From the NCBI RefSeq assembly GCF_002076895.1, contig NZ_CP020465.1:1674001-1738000 (forward strand): DNA of 64,000 nt. Direction: 5' to 3'. This document shows, piece after piece, positions 37,762 through 47,800 of the stretch. The stretch's first letter is position 1. Each line of letters opens with the position of its first letter. A model generated the notes under the pieces. It made no database searches, was not told the origin of the DNA, and saw nothing but the letters and a program-made list of their open reading frames with translations. The DNA is from Cognaticolwellia beringensis. GTDB lineage: Bacteria > Pseudomonadota > Gammaproteobacteria > Enterobacterales > Alteromonadaceae. A program made the translations under genes and the position numbers.

Positions 37762-38058
37762 GTGAAAATTGAATTTGCATAATCTGCTATTTGTGTTCTA
37801 GAAGATATCAAGACATATTATGATGAGCAGCATGTTCCAGATATTGGTAATAATTTTATTTTAGACATAATAAGCCATATAGAACAATTACCCGATAATC
37901 CGAAAATTGGCAGACAAGTTCCTGAATTTTGCGTGTCATCAATTAGAGAATTAATTCACCCGCTTTTTCGTATTGTGTATGTATTAAATGCAATAAGCAT
38001 TCAAATTATTAGAGTCTGGCGAAGCGAAAGATTAATGCATTTACCGTTAGATTATTGA
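37762..38058 (+). pseudogene. RelE/ParE-family toxin, nonsense-disrupted at codon 7
   Basis: The 99-codon frame starts GTG and reads VKIEFA, then TAA (37780-37782), and continues without further stops: SAICVLEDIKTYYDEQHVPD, then FILDIISHIEQLPDNPKIGR, then FRIVYVLNAISIQIIRVWRS. This is a typical ParE/RelE toxin. One G-to-T change (GAA to TAA) would explain the stop. No good internal ATG restart exists before the last ten codons. The break probably inactivates the toxin. A sequencing error or programmed read-through is possible but less likely. Confidence 0.85.
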
Positions 38059-38199
38059 GTGAAAAATAATGCTCGGGTATCAATCTGTGAGTATGTACGG
38101 CAATAAATTACCTTTAAACTCCAAGTAATGACATGAACAACACCCATAGTATATAGCCTGATACACGTTAAACTAAGTAAATCTTATACCGACAACTTG

Positions 38200-38253
38200 T
38201 TTGTGATTCCGCATTTCAAGTTCGCGAGAGTTCAAGTCCCTTTGGCCAGCTCA
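38200..38253 (+). repeat. Degenerate tRNA-His 3-prime-half copy (possible att remnant)
   Basis: The segment contains TTGTGATTCCG, identical to the tRNA-His anticodon region, and then GTTCAAGTCCCTTTGGCCA, which matches the tRNA T-arm and acceptor in 18 of 19 bases. The linker between them is about eight bases longer than in the tRNA, so it cannot be a working tRNA. It lies 3.4 kb downstream of the intact tRNA-His in the same orientation, as expected for the far end of an element integrated at the tRNA 3-prime end. Confidence 0.65.
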
Positions 38254-38632
38254 TTTCTTTTCTTACCTTATCTTTAAAAATCAAAAACAGTTCATTACCT
38301 TCAATTTTGCTGGTTTGTGCTTTACAGCTATTAACCAACACATTTATTCATAGCAAAAAAATAAAAATCAACACATTAAATTACCTAGTATTATGCTTTC
38401 TTTTGGTTTTTTATCATGAGTGTCGAAGTTAATATTCATAGATTAAAGAATGAGTTCAAGGATCTAAATTGTAGTGGAAATACTTAATCCTGCTGACTAT
38501 CTGCTATACCTTGTTTAGTTTTACGCATCTATAGTAATAATTTTCACGCTGATATGGCAGTAAAACAACGGTTGATTAGCGAATAAATTAGCGTATTCTA
38601 AATCGCTCTTTATTTATTCATTTAGGAACGTC
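38254..38632. other. Gene-free region before the small lipoprotein gene
   Basis: No gene is seen in these 379 AT-rich bases. AGGAA near 38623 is the ribosome site for the lipoprotein at 38633. Confidence 0.4.
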
Positions 38633-38827
38633 ATGTTGAAAAAAGTTACGCTAAGCATTTTTTTACTCTATGTGCTTGTTAGCTTATCTGGCTGTATTGC
38701 TGTTGCTGTTGTCTCAACTGCCGTAGGTGTCACTACATCGGTTGTTGGTGGCGCTATCGACGTTGTCGACGCGGTAACTCCAGACATAATTGACGACGAC
38801 GATGAACAAGAAGACGACGTTCAATAA
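38633..38827 (+). CDS. Small acidic-tailed lipoprotein
   Basis: This is a 64-residue protein with a lipoprotein signal (MLKKVTLSIFLLYVLVSLSGC) and cysteine 21 as the lipidation site. The mature part starts IAVAVVSTAVGVTTSVVGGA and ends in a strongly acidic tail (DIIDDDDEQEDDVQ). Residue +2 is Ile, so sorting to the outer membrane is expected. Similar small lipoproteins occur in other marine gammaproteobacteria, but no function is known to me. The Gly/Ala/Val stretch could insert in a membrane. Confidence 0.75.
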   Translation: MLKKVTLSIFLLYVLVSLSGCIAVAVVSTAVGVTTSVVGGAIDVVDAVTPDIIDDDDEQEDDVQ

Positions 38828-39250
38828 ACAATGATCAATTACGCTGACAAACCATGTTTAGTCTTAGTCAATAAAGCCGCTCTTCTTTGCCGGATTTTTA
38901 AAGTGTTACGGCGGGCTTAATATTTTCATCTAGCGATTAATGCCCAAATTAAACTCTTATCACATTTGCTACTTTTCCTAAATGGTCACTTATCATGCTT
39001 ATCCATTCCTTGAGTACTAATACCAAGTTTTTTAATTAGCTATTCATTTTTAATGGTTAAAATGAATAACTACGTCTTTAATTAAGATATATGTCATTCC
39101 TCATTTGAAGCTTGTTTATGCCTGCCCGTTTCAAAGTTAAGACAATGGCGAGTGTCGAATTCATATTATTCATTAGCAAATAAGCACTGAAGTATTATTG
39201 CTCAACTCAGAGCTATGTATATTAATTTTACAAACTAAGTTGAAGGAAAA
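38828..39250. other. Gene-free region upstream of the GH24 lipoprotein gene
   Basis: No gene is seen in these 423 bases. AAGGA at 39243-39247 sets the start of the next gene. No terminator is evident for the small lipoprotein. Confidence 0.4.
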
Positions 39251-39253
39251 ATG

Positions 39254-39814
39254 ATGAAATTTAAATATTTTGCTGTCTATGGCTTAATTGCTTTACTTGG
39301 CGCTTGTAGCCAAACGCCTAGAGTGTCGGATCAGTCTACCCCATCTAATCAATCGTCATCGATAACAAAAAGCGACCCAGGTAGCTTTAAAACAAACCAA
39401 GCCTGCATTAATATTATTAAAGAATTTGAAGGAGTGCGTCTCAATGCTTATAGAGGTCTCTCAGGTGCTTTTCTCATAGGTTACGGTCATATGGCTGATG
39501 TTCACAAAGGAATGAAGATATCGCAAAAGCAAGCTGAGCAGTTGCTTAAAGAAGATTTAAATCGATTTGAAAAAGACGTTGCCCGACATGTTAAAGTTCC
39601 GATCACTGAAAATCAGTTTAGTGCAATGGTTTGCCTCTCGTACAATATTGGTAGTGGTAATTTTTATAAGTCGACAGTACTGAAAAAAATTAACAACAAC
39701 TTGCCGACAGAAGCAGCTGATGCCATTTTAATGTGGAATAAAGTTAATAAAAAGGTAAACCTTCATCAAGTTAAACGTAGAAAAATGGAAAGAGCTTTAT
39801 TTATTATGCCTTAA
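39254..39814 (+). CDS. GH24 lysozyme-like lipoprotein with altered catalytic residues
   Basis: This is a 186-residue protein. A lipoprotein signal (FAVYGLIALLGAC, C18) is followed by a Ser/Thr/Pro linker and a GH24 lysozyme domain (about 50-186; EGVRLNAYRGLSGAF, LIGYGHMADVHKGM, FSAMVCLSYNIGSG). Ungapped alignment to T4 lysozyme keeps the catalytic Glu (E59 for E11) but puts Gly68 at the D20 position and Leu74 at the T26 position. The domain would act on peptidoglycan in the periplasm, either as a changed lytic enzyme or as a binding protein. The second of two adjacent ATGs is preferred because AAGGA then lies six bases upstream. Confidence 0.82.
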   Translation: MKFKYFAVYGLIALLGACSQTPRVSDQSTPSNQSSSITKSDPGSFKTNQACINIIKEFEGVRLNAYRGLSGAFLIGYGHMADVHKGMKISQKQAEQLLKEDLNRFEKDVARHVKVPITENQFSAMVCLSYNIGSGNFYKSTVLKKINNNLPTEAADAILMWNKVNKKVNLHQVKRRKMERALFIMP

Positions 39815-39833
39815 ACAGCCAGACATAATAAAT

Positions 39834-39873
39834 AAAGGGTAAGTTGTGCATCACCACAATTTACCCTTCTTTG
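39834..39873. terminator. Terminator between convergent GH24 and CheX-REC genes
   Basis: The arms AAAGGGTAAGTTGTG and CACAATTTACCCTT pair with one wobble around a six-base loop, followed by CTTTGTAT. It serves the GH24 gene and possibly the opposite gene. Confidence 0.75.
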
Positions 39874-39933
39874 TATAATAGCGCTATTATTCAGCGTTAA
39901 ATATAGTAATTAAAATCGAAAAGCTTTAGTTTT

Positions 39934-40878
39934 TTAAGCTATTTTCAAATAGTCTTTGATAATTTGCGCACCATTATCGGCCTGAATGGGTTTAAAGATA
40001 AAACCAGAGATACCCATACTTTCACAACTCTTGATTAACGCTTGGTCTGTTACCGAAGACAGCATAACTACGGGCACGTTACTGCCATTATCACGAATTT
40101 TCGCTAAGGCTAAGTCACCGTTCAGTTGCCCCATGACCACATCCATAAACATGAAGTCTGGCTTTTCCTCCTCAACCATTATCACTGCTGTAGAACCATC
40201 GTCAGCTTCAATAACATTATTATAGCCAAGTTGTGATAAATACCGTTTTAGTGCTTTGCGGATCATGCCACTGTCGTCAACTAAGAGTATTTTACTTTCA
40301 AGCGGCAATACTTTGGTATGTGGATTACTAATACCCGTACTGGCTTCTCGCTTAATCCCTACCGATTGATATTCAACATTGCGGATTAACAAATTAAAAT
40401 AATAACGCCCCACACCTTCGATGGTAATAGGCACAGTTATAACTTCTGTTACACCGACTAAGTATTTGTCCATGTCATTCACGTCATGAACAAAGTATGG
40501 GCTAGAAAATTTATAATCTAAACTATAGCGGCCGTGTAAATCGGTTGAGCGACCGACAATGGTATTGCCCCACTCAGCTAAGGCATTACTTAATTCTTCG
40601 TTTATTTCAGTGAATTGATATTTTTCTTCAAACATATGTTCACAAACCGAGTTACCGATAGCAATCGCGGTTTCAGGGTAATGATGCATCATAATAACGC
40701 CATCTAAGCCGCCCGTAACTTCAGAGCATACCGCATAACCTTTAAAGCGAAAATCATCAACACTATCAACAAAGGCATCCCCGGCTTCGCCAACCAAGTT
40801 CGTCATGGCTTTTAAACTAGCAAGTGACTCATTAATAAATGGGTATAAAATAACTTTATATAGCGCTTCTACTGACAT
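39934..40878 (-). CDS. CheX-like domain fused to a response-regulator receiver
   Basis: This is a 314-residue protein. The N-terminal 180 residues resemble CheX/CheC-type phosphatase-fold proteins (FKGYAVCSEVTGGLDGVIMM, AIAIGNSVCEHMF, NALAEWGNTIVGR). The C-terminal 120 residues are a receiver domain with acidic pocket ILLVDDSGMIR, phosphoacceptor Asp in FMFMDVVMG, Ser in VMLSSVT and Lys in FIFKPI. The receiver looks competent. No output domain follows it, so the CheX part is the likely effector, for example removing phosphate from CheY-like partners. No chemotaxis genes are adjacent. Confidence 0.82.
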   Translation of the reverse strand: MSVEALYKVILYPFINESLASLKAMTNLVGEAGDAFVDSVDDFRFKGYAVCSEVTGGLDGVIMMHHYPETAIAIGNSVCEHMFEEKYQFTEINEELSNALAEWGNTIVGRSTDLHGRYSLDYKFSSPYFVHDVNDMDKYLVGVTEVITVPITIEGVGRYYFNLLIRNVEYQSVGIKREASTGISNPHTKVLPLESKILLVDDSGMIRKALKRYLSQLGYNNVIEADDGSTAVIMVEEEKPDFMFMDVVMGQLNGDLALAKIRDNGSNVPVVMLSSVTDQALIKSCESMGISGFIFKPIQADNGAQIIKDYLKIA

Positions 40879-41062
40879 GATTATTCCTTTTTATAATTAT
40901 TTATAAATCAATTTTGTTTGTACATACTAGCTAAAACAATGAGTCTAAATTTAACTGAAGTCGCCATTAATAGCATCATATATAACAAAATATTCTCCAT
41001 ATTTGAGCTAAGTGTTCTTTTAGTATGAATATAAAATAGAAATTCACCTGCCTAAATATACA

Positions 41063-41554
41063 TTACAACAATAGCTTACGGTCGATAGGAAAAAATTCAC
41101 TCGCGGCATTAATTAATGACTGTGCGGTTAAAGCTGTAACGCCATAGACATGAGTTTTTACACCGTCTCGTTGCATTATTTTTCTGAGTAATAAATCAAA
41201 GTCACCATCACCAGAAAGTAAGATAACAATATCGACTTCGGGTGCCATCTCCATTACGTCAACGGCGATACCAACATCCCAATCTCCTTTAGCAGAGCCG
41301 TCTCGTCGTTGAATAAAAGGTTTGAGTTTTACATCAAAGCCGATATGTTTTAAAGCTTTTTGAAACTTGTGCTGTTGATCATCACTGCGTTGTATTGCAT
41401 AAGCATTAGCCAAAACAATTTCACCTTGCTGGCTGATTTCCTGCCAAAAAGCGCGATAGTTAAATTGCTGTTGAAAAGTATCTCGAGTGGTGTAATAAAT
41501 ATTTTGTACATCCACAAATATAGCAATTTTGGGGGACGTTGAGCTATTTTGCAT
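41063..41554 (-). CDS. NYN-domain (LabA/DUF88-like) protein
   Basis: This 163-residue PIN-like NYN protein has conserved acidic residues in IAIFVDVQNIYY, AKGDWDVGIAVDVMEMA and IVILLSGDGDFDLLLRKI. These positions form the metal site of predicted NYN ribonucleases. It ends shortly after the YGVTALTAQSLINAASEFF block. The family is soluble, and some members act in RNA turnover; the target here is unknown. It is monocistronic. Confidence 0.85.
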   Translation of the reverse strand: MQNSSTSPKIAIFVDVQNIYYTTRDTFQQQFNYRAFWQEISQQGEIVLANAYAIQRSDDQQHKFQKALKHIGFDVKLKPFIQRRDGSAKGDWDVGIAVDVMEMAPEVDIVILLSGDGDFDLLLRKIMQRDGVKTHVYGVTALTAQSLINAASEFFPIDRKLLL

Positions 41555-41815
41555 AAAATTCCTATTGGCTAAATAAAGTAAGATTTGCTATCACTTAAAT
41601 TATTTCTTTATATTTCATTATGGTACTTGGTTTGAGTGTATTTAACAGTTAATTATTAACATGTAAAAACTACCCATCGCCAACAAGAATGAAGTACGAG
41701 TATAATAGCCATTAAAGTATGAGTTGAGAACTTAGCTAGAATAACTCTAAAGGGATTAAGAGATTGTTCTCATGCTAAGCGTTATAATCGACAGTCAAAT
41801 AAAACTGAGTAAAAC

Positions 41816-44260
41816 ATGATGTTAGCCATTCGTAAATTATTTTATTTATTATTACGTTTACCGATAAAGTTGTTGGTGCGTTGCAAAGTTGTTGCCGACG
41901 AAGTAATTAGTCTAGGTCAATTAACCACTGAGCAGCCGGTATTTTATGTACTGCGCCATCAATCAGCCAGTGATGTTTTATCGCTGCGTACGGCCTGTAA
42001 AAAAGCTAACTTACCCGACCCCTTAGAGCCCGTAAATGTTGATGGAGAAACCTTCTCTCGATTATTGTTTTTAGAAAAGCCCAAGGCTTTATTTAATTGG
42101 CGAAAACCGCAAAAAACCACGGCAATAGCACAGGGGTTTGAACTCCTTAATGCTCATGCTAATAACGAAGAATTAGACGCTCAACTAATACCTGCGAATG
42201 TTATTTGGGGCCGTACCCCGACGAAAGAGAAAAACAATACCAATGTTGGTGCTTTGCTCACCGACCAAGAATCGCCAACCTGGTTGAGAAAGTTTTTTAT
42301 CGTATTATTTTTAGGCCGCCATACCATGGTGCGCTTTAGTGAAGCTATTTCATTTCGCCACATGGCGGATAAACATGGCAGTGATGAAGCCAGTGCTCAC
42401 AAGTTAATCCGCATTGCGCGTTTTCATTTTCATCGTCAAATTATTGCGGCTACAGGGCCTAGGCTTATGCATCGCCAACAGATGTTCGCTAATTTGATGG
42501 TTAATCCCGCGATAAAAAGGGTGATCAGCGAAGAAGTAAAAAATAAAAACATCACAGAAGCAGAAGCGAAGAAACAAGCCTTAGCCATTATGGACGAAAT
42601 TGCCGGCGATTATCGTGATGTTACCGTACGTTTCGGCGAAAGAATTCTCGGTTGGTTATGGAATCGACTGTATAACGGTATTGAAGTTAATAAAGCTGAA
42701 CGCTTAAGAAACTTAGCGCAAGAAGGTCATGAAATTATCTACGTGCCATGCCACCGTAGTCACATGGATTATTTACTGCTGACCTACGTTATTTTTCAAC
42801 AAGGCTTAGTAACACCGCGTATTGCTGCCGGTATCAATTTAAATTTTTGGCCAGCAGGACCTATTTTTAGAAAAGCCGGCGCCTTTTTTATTCGCCGCAG
42901 CTTTAAAGGCAACCGTCTTTATTCCACTATCTTTCGTGAATACCTAAGCTTACTGTTTGAACGTGGTTATTCTGTGAAATATTACTCAGAAGGTGGCCGA
43001 AGCCGAACAGGTCGTTTACTTGCACCGAAAACGGGTATGTTGGCGATGACCATTCAAAGCATGCTGCGTGGCATCGACCGACCGTTAACTTTAGTACCGG
43101 TTTATTTGGGTTATGAACACGTAATGGAAGTGGGTACTTATCATAAAGAGCTGAGTGGTAGCCAAAAGAAAGGTGAATCAATATTTGGCGTGATTAAAGC
43201 TATTCGAAACTTGCGTAATTACGGTAAAGGCTACGTTAACTTTGGCGAACCCATCAATATTAATCAGTTTTTAAATAATCAGGTTCCTGATTGGAAACAA
43301 GCAATAGACCCTATTGACCCACAAAAACCAACATGGTTAAACCCCTGCGTTAACGTGCTTGCACAACAAGTGATGACCTCAATCAACCAATGTGCTGCAT
43401 TAAATGGAGTCGCCTTAGTTTCATTGATTTTACACGCAACAGAAAACAAAGCACTCACTAAAGCTGAGTTAATAAGCCAGCTTGATTTTTTCATCGCTAT
43501 GCAACGTGCTGCGCCTTACCATACCGAATTAACCATACCAAATGAAAGCGGTGCAGAGCTTTTAGCGCATGTAATATTATTGAATAAAGTTTCCATTAAC
43601 CAAGACAGTTTTGGTGACATTATTTCTTTAACTGAAAGCGCAATATTAGAACTACGCTACTATCGCAATAATATTATTCACACCTTTATATTACCGTCAT
43701 TGGTGTGTCGTTTATTAGAGCGTAATGCAAAAATTAGTCAAGATAGTTTGCTCGGTCAAACTCAGCGCTTAGTCGCATTACTGCAAACCGATTTATTTTT
43801 ATGGCAATCAGCAGAAGTTGTAGAAGAACAAGTGATCGCCGTTTGTCATTTCTTGGCTGATAAAGGGATTGTTAAACAAAGTAAATCGGGTGCTTGGTCA
43901 TTAAGCAGTGACGATGAAAGTAGAGCTAAAATACGTTTAATTGCAGAATGTGTAAACGAAACCATGCAGCGTTTTGCCATCATAACATCATTGCTTGGCC
44001 AATTAGCCCCGGTTAAAAAGTCTGAATTAAATGAAAAGGTTGTTGCTATTGCTCAACGTTTATCCGTACTAAATGATATAAATGCGCCTGAATTTATTGA
44101 CAAAAAGGCGCAATCAACCTTAATAAGTGCAATGAAAGATCACGGTTATATCGTATTAGATGAGGATGATAAATTAGTAGATAGCAGCACATTAAGCTTA
44201 TTAAAAAGCTCAGTCAGTAATTTAGTCGATATCGAAGTTCTACAAAGTATCGTGCGTTAA
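41816..44260 (+). CDS. plsB: Glycerol-3-phosphate 1-O-acyltransferase
   Basis: This 814-residue inner-membrane enzyme acylates sn-glycerol 3-phosphate, the first step of phospholipid synthesis. Acyltransferase motif I is YVPCHRSHMDYLLLTYV (HX4D at H313-D318), motif II is GAFFIRRSFKGNRLYS, motif III is YYSEGGRSRTGRLL, and motif IV is LVPVYLGYEHVME. Length is close to E. coli PlsB (807). Two adjacent ATGs (41816 and 41819) are possible starts and have no strong ribosome site. It stands alone between a divergent NYN gene and gltB. Confidence 0.95.
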   Translation: MMLAIRKLFYLLLRLPIKLLVRCKVVADEVISLGQLTTEQPVFYVLRHQSASDVLSLRTACKKANLPDPLEPVNVDGETFSRLLFLEKPKALFNWRKPQKTTAIAQGFELLNAHANNEELDAQLIPANVIWGRTPTKEKNNTNVGALLTDQESPTWLRKFFIVLFLGRHTMVRFSEAISFRHMADKHGSDEASAHKLIRIARFHFHRQIIAATGPRLMHRQQMFANLMVNPAIKRVISEEVKNKNITEAEAKKQALAIMDEIAGDYRDVTVRFGERILGWLWNRLYNGIEVNKAERLRNLAQEGHEIIYVPCHRSHMDYLLLTYVIFQQGLVTPRIAAGINLNFWPAGPIFRKAGAFFIRRSFKGNRLYSTIFREYLSLLFERGYSVKYYSEGGRSRTGRLLAPKTGMLAMTIQSMLRGIDRPLTLVPVYLGYEHVMEVGTYHKELSGSQKKGESIFGVIKAIRNLRNYGKGYVNFGEPININQFLNNQVPDWKQAIDPIDPQKPTWLNPCVNVLAQQVMTSINQCAALNGVALVSLILHATENKALTKAELISQLDFFIAMQRAAPYHTELTIPNESGAELLAHVILLNKVSINQDSFGDIISLTESAILELRYYRNNIIHTFILPSLVCRLLERNAKISQDSLLGQTQRLVALLQTDLFLWQSAEVVEEQVIAVCHFLADKGIVKQSKSGAWSLSSDDESRAKIRLIAECVNETMQRFAIITSLLGQLAPVKKSELNEKVVAIAQRLSVLNDINAPEFIDKKAQSTLISAMKDHGYIVLDEDDKLVDSSTLSLLKSSVSNLVDIEVLQSIVR

Positions 44261-44891
44261 TTTTATCGCAAAGATTAATAGCAACTAACTAAGAATTCAG
44301 GCTTATAGTGATGATAAAGACTATAACGCCTGTTTTTTTTGAACAACACGCCAATGCATAACCTTGATATAGGCGTTTTAAAGACAATAACCCCATCAGT
44401 AGCACAGTAAATAGATGCACATTTATTGACTGTGCTCTTATTAACTGACTGTTTATCTTCAGCATCTTTTTCATACCCTGAGCACTGTCCGAGTGGGTGT
44501 TTATATGCCCTAAAATAAAACGTTAACTATATGCTCAAGTACCTAAATACATAGCTATAATATAAGATATAAATAACTTATAGTGTCAATATAAAGGGTC
44601 TTTAATAATAATTCATTACTATTTATATTCAAATAATTAGCATATAAATTCACTTTATTGTTGACTCAGAGCCATTTTACAGATAATTTTCCCGACCGCT
44701 TTAAATAATGATTTTCATTAATGACATGTCGTCTTATAAAAACTCAGTAGAAGTTTGCGATAGAAGTTCAAGAAATTCAAAGTAATATTCTGAAGGATCA
44801 GTAGCGCACACTTTGAGCATTAAAAATATATGACTGAATTAGCTAGCAGTATTTAGCTAATAGAAATGGTTTGATGAAATAGGAATAAGCA
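44261..44891 (+). other. Intergenic region between plsB and gltB
   Basis: About 630 bases without a supportable gene. It holds the plsB terminator (44298-44340) and a long AT-rich leader before gltB. A 61-codon minus-strand frame at 44289-44474 overlaps the terminator and is rejected. No riboswitch-like fold or clear Lrp/ArgR operator could be recognised by eye. Confidence 0.45.
44298..44340 (+). terminator. Rho-independent terminator after plsB
   Basis: The arms CAGGCTTATAGT and ACTATAACGCCTG pair with one bulge around a loop of about 10 bases, followed by eight T. Confidence 0.8.
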
Positions 44892-47800
44892 ATGAATGAT
44901 ATGAGCAAAAAATCCCAAGGTCTTTATCGCGCCGAGTTTGAACATGACAGTTGTGGCATTGGCTTTGTAGCCAACCTAAAGGGTAAAAAATCTCACGATA
45001 TTATTGAAAATGCACTCACCATGTTGAGTTGTATGGAACATCGTGGTGGTACTGGGTTCGACGTAAAAAGTGGTGACGGTGCCGGCATTCTTATTCAAAT
45101 ACCTCACGCATTTTTAAGCCAAGAAACTGCAAGCTTAGGGTTTACCTTACCAGACGCAGGAAATTACGGCGTTGGAATGATTTTCTTCCCGCAAGAACAA
45201 GAACAAAGTGATGCTTGCCGAAATATATTAAATCAAAATATTACTGATCTGGGCTTAACCTTATTAGGTTACCGACATGTCCCTGGTGATAACTCTATGT
45301 TAGGTGCTGCTTCACTTGAAAGTGAACCAAACATTGAACAAGTATTTATTGCCAAGCCAGAAGCATTAACGGCTCAGGCATTTGAGCGCAAGTTGTTTGT
45401 GCTGCGTAAATACACATCGCATCAAATTAATGCCACTATCGCTAAAGAACGTGACGAATTTTATGTTACTTCAATGTCATCAACCAAAATTGTTTATAAA
45501 GGCCAATTTACCACCCAGCAAGTTCGTCAATATTACCTTGACCTTCAAGACGAACGAACTATTTCTGGCATGGCAATGTTCCACTCACGCTTTTCAACCA
45601 ATACTTTTCCTGCTTGGCGTCGTGCGCAACCGTTTCGGTATATCGCCCATAATGGTGAAATAAACACTGTACGCGGTAACATTAACTGGATGAATGCTCG
45701 TGAAGCATTATTCAGTTCAGTAAATTTCAGCGATGCTGAATTGAAAATGTTAACGCCCATTTGTAATAACGACAATTCTGATTCTGCCAACCTTGATATG
45801 GCGATTGAGTTATTAGTCCTAAGTGGACGTTCGTTAGCCCAAGTTATGATGATGATGGTGCCAGAGGCTTGGCAAACACAAACCGATATGGACGCCACCA
45901 AACGTGCATTTTATGAGTATTATGCTTGTATTATGGAACCGTGGGATGGCCCGGCTTCATTATCGTTTACCGATGGAAATGTTATCGGCGCAACTCTAGA
46001 TCGTAACGGTTTACGCCCTTCACGTTATTTATTAACTGACGACGGCACGCTCGTTATGGGCTCTGAGACCGGTACATTGTGTGTTGACCAATCAACAGTT
46101 GTTGAAAAAGGCCGTTTGCAGCCAGGTAAAATCTTTATTGCTGATTTAAAGCAAGGTCGTATCATTAGTGATGACGAAGTAAAACAGCAAGTTAGCTCGA
46201 CACAGCCGTATGGCCAATGGCTCGCTAAAAACAAAATTGAATTAAACAAGTTACCTGTACCAAGAGCTTCTATTGCACAGCCGCCATTAACTGAGCTGCG
46301 TAAAATACAAAAAGCCTTTGGTTATACCAACGAAGACCTTAACTTAGTGCTAGCCGGTATGGTGGGCACGTCAAAAGAACCATTAGGCGCTATGGGCACT
46401 GATACGCCGTTAGCGGTACTATCGCATCGCCCTCAGCAATTATCACATTATTTTAAGCAGCTGTTTGCTCAAGTGACTAATCCACCTATTGATCCAATTC
46501 GTGAAGAGTTGGTGATGTCATTACGTGGTTATATCGGCAAGTCGCTTAACTTACTTGATGAAACTGCAGCGCATTGTCATAAGGTTGAAATTGAGCAACC
46601 GGTTCTAACCAATGAACAATTACGTAAGTTGCAGTATATTGACAATGACCATCTGCAATCTAAAACTATTAGCATTACTTTTAAAGCTAATGGCCAAGCA
46701 GGTGCACTTAAAAAAGCGCTTGATCGTGTTTGTTTATACGCAAAAAATGCTGTGGAAGATGGCTATGCCATCTTAATATTAAGTGATCGTGAAGTTGACA
46801 GCGACCATGTTGCTATTCCATCAGTATTAGCAACAGCGGCCATTCACCATTATTTGATTCGTGAAAAATTACGCTCTTACGCTGATATTATTCTTGAATC
46901 AGCAGATATTCGCGAAACCCATCACTTTGCTACTGTTATTGGCTATGGCGCAGCAGCGGTAAACCCATACCTAGCACTAGAAAGTATGTATGGTTTACGT
47001 GATGAAGGCGTACTAGATACTACGTTAACAAACGAACAAATCGCCGACAAGTACACCGCAGCTGTAGGCAGCGGTTTATTGAAAACCTTCTCTAAAATGG
47101 GTATTTCAACGTTACAGTCTTATTTAGGCGCACAAGTTTTTGAAGCCTTAGGTATTAACTCTGAAGTTGTCGACCAATATTTTACCGGTACCGTAAGTAG
47201 AATCGAAGGCTTAAGCCTAGATCAAATCGCTCAAGAAGCGCTTTTACGTCATCGTGAAGGTTTTCCAGAAGCAAGCCGTATCGCTATTGAAAACTTATTG
47301 CCGACCGGTGGTGAGTATTCGTGGCGTCATGATGGCGAACGTCATCTATTTAACCCAACGGTTATTCGTTTACTTCAGCATTCAACAGCAAGTAACGATA
47401 CTAATCAGTTTAAGCAATACACAAAAACGGTTGATGAACAGAGCAAAGAAGCCTTTACCTTACGTGGCTTACTTGAACTGAGTAGCGATCGCCCTGCCAT
47501 TGCATTGAGTGAAGTTGAACCGATTGAAAATATTTTCAAACGTTTTGCCTCAGGTGCCATGTCATTTGGCTCAATCTCTTGGGAAGCACACACGACTTTA
47601 GCCATTGCCATGAACCGTATTGGCGGTAAGAGCAACAGTGGTGAAGGCGGTGAAGACCCTATTCGTTATACGCCGTTAGAAAATGGCGATTCAATGAATT
47701 CGCGCATAAAGCAAGTTGCTTCGGGTCGTTTTGGCGTTACTAGCCATTACTTAACGAATGCTGACGAGCTACAAATTAAAATGGCACAAGGCGCAAAACC

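Noticed and set aside
38200..38253. A second functional tRNA gene
   Set aside because: Only anticodon-region and T-arm/acceptor matches remain. The linker is about eight bases too long and no 5-prime half or paired acceptor is present, so I treat it as a remnant.
44289..44474. A 61-codon minus-strand frame after plsB
   Set aside because: It runs through the plsB terminator and has no ribosome site or family resemblance.
44641..44891. A riboswitch or attenuator before gltB
   Set aside because: The leader is long, but I could see no conserved fold or terminator/antiterminator pair.
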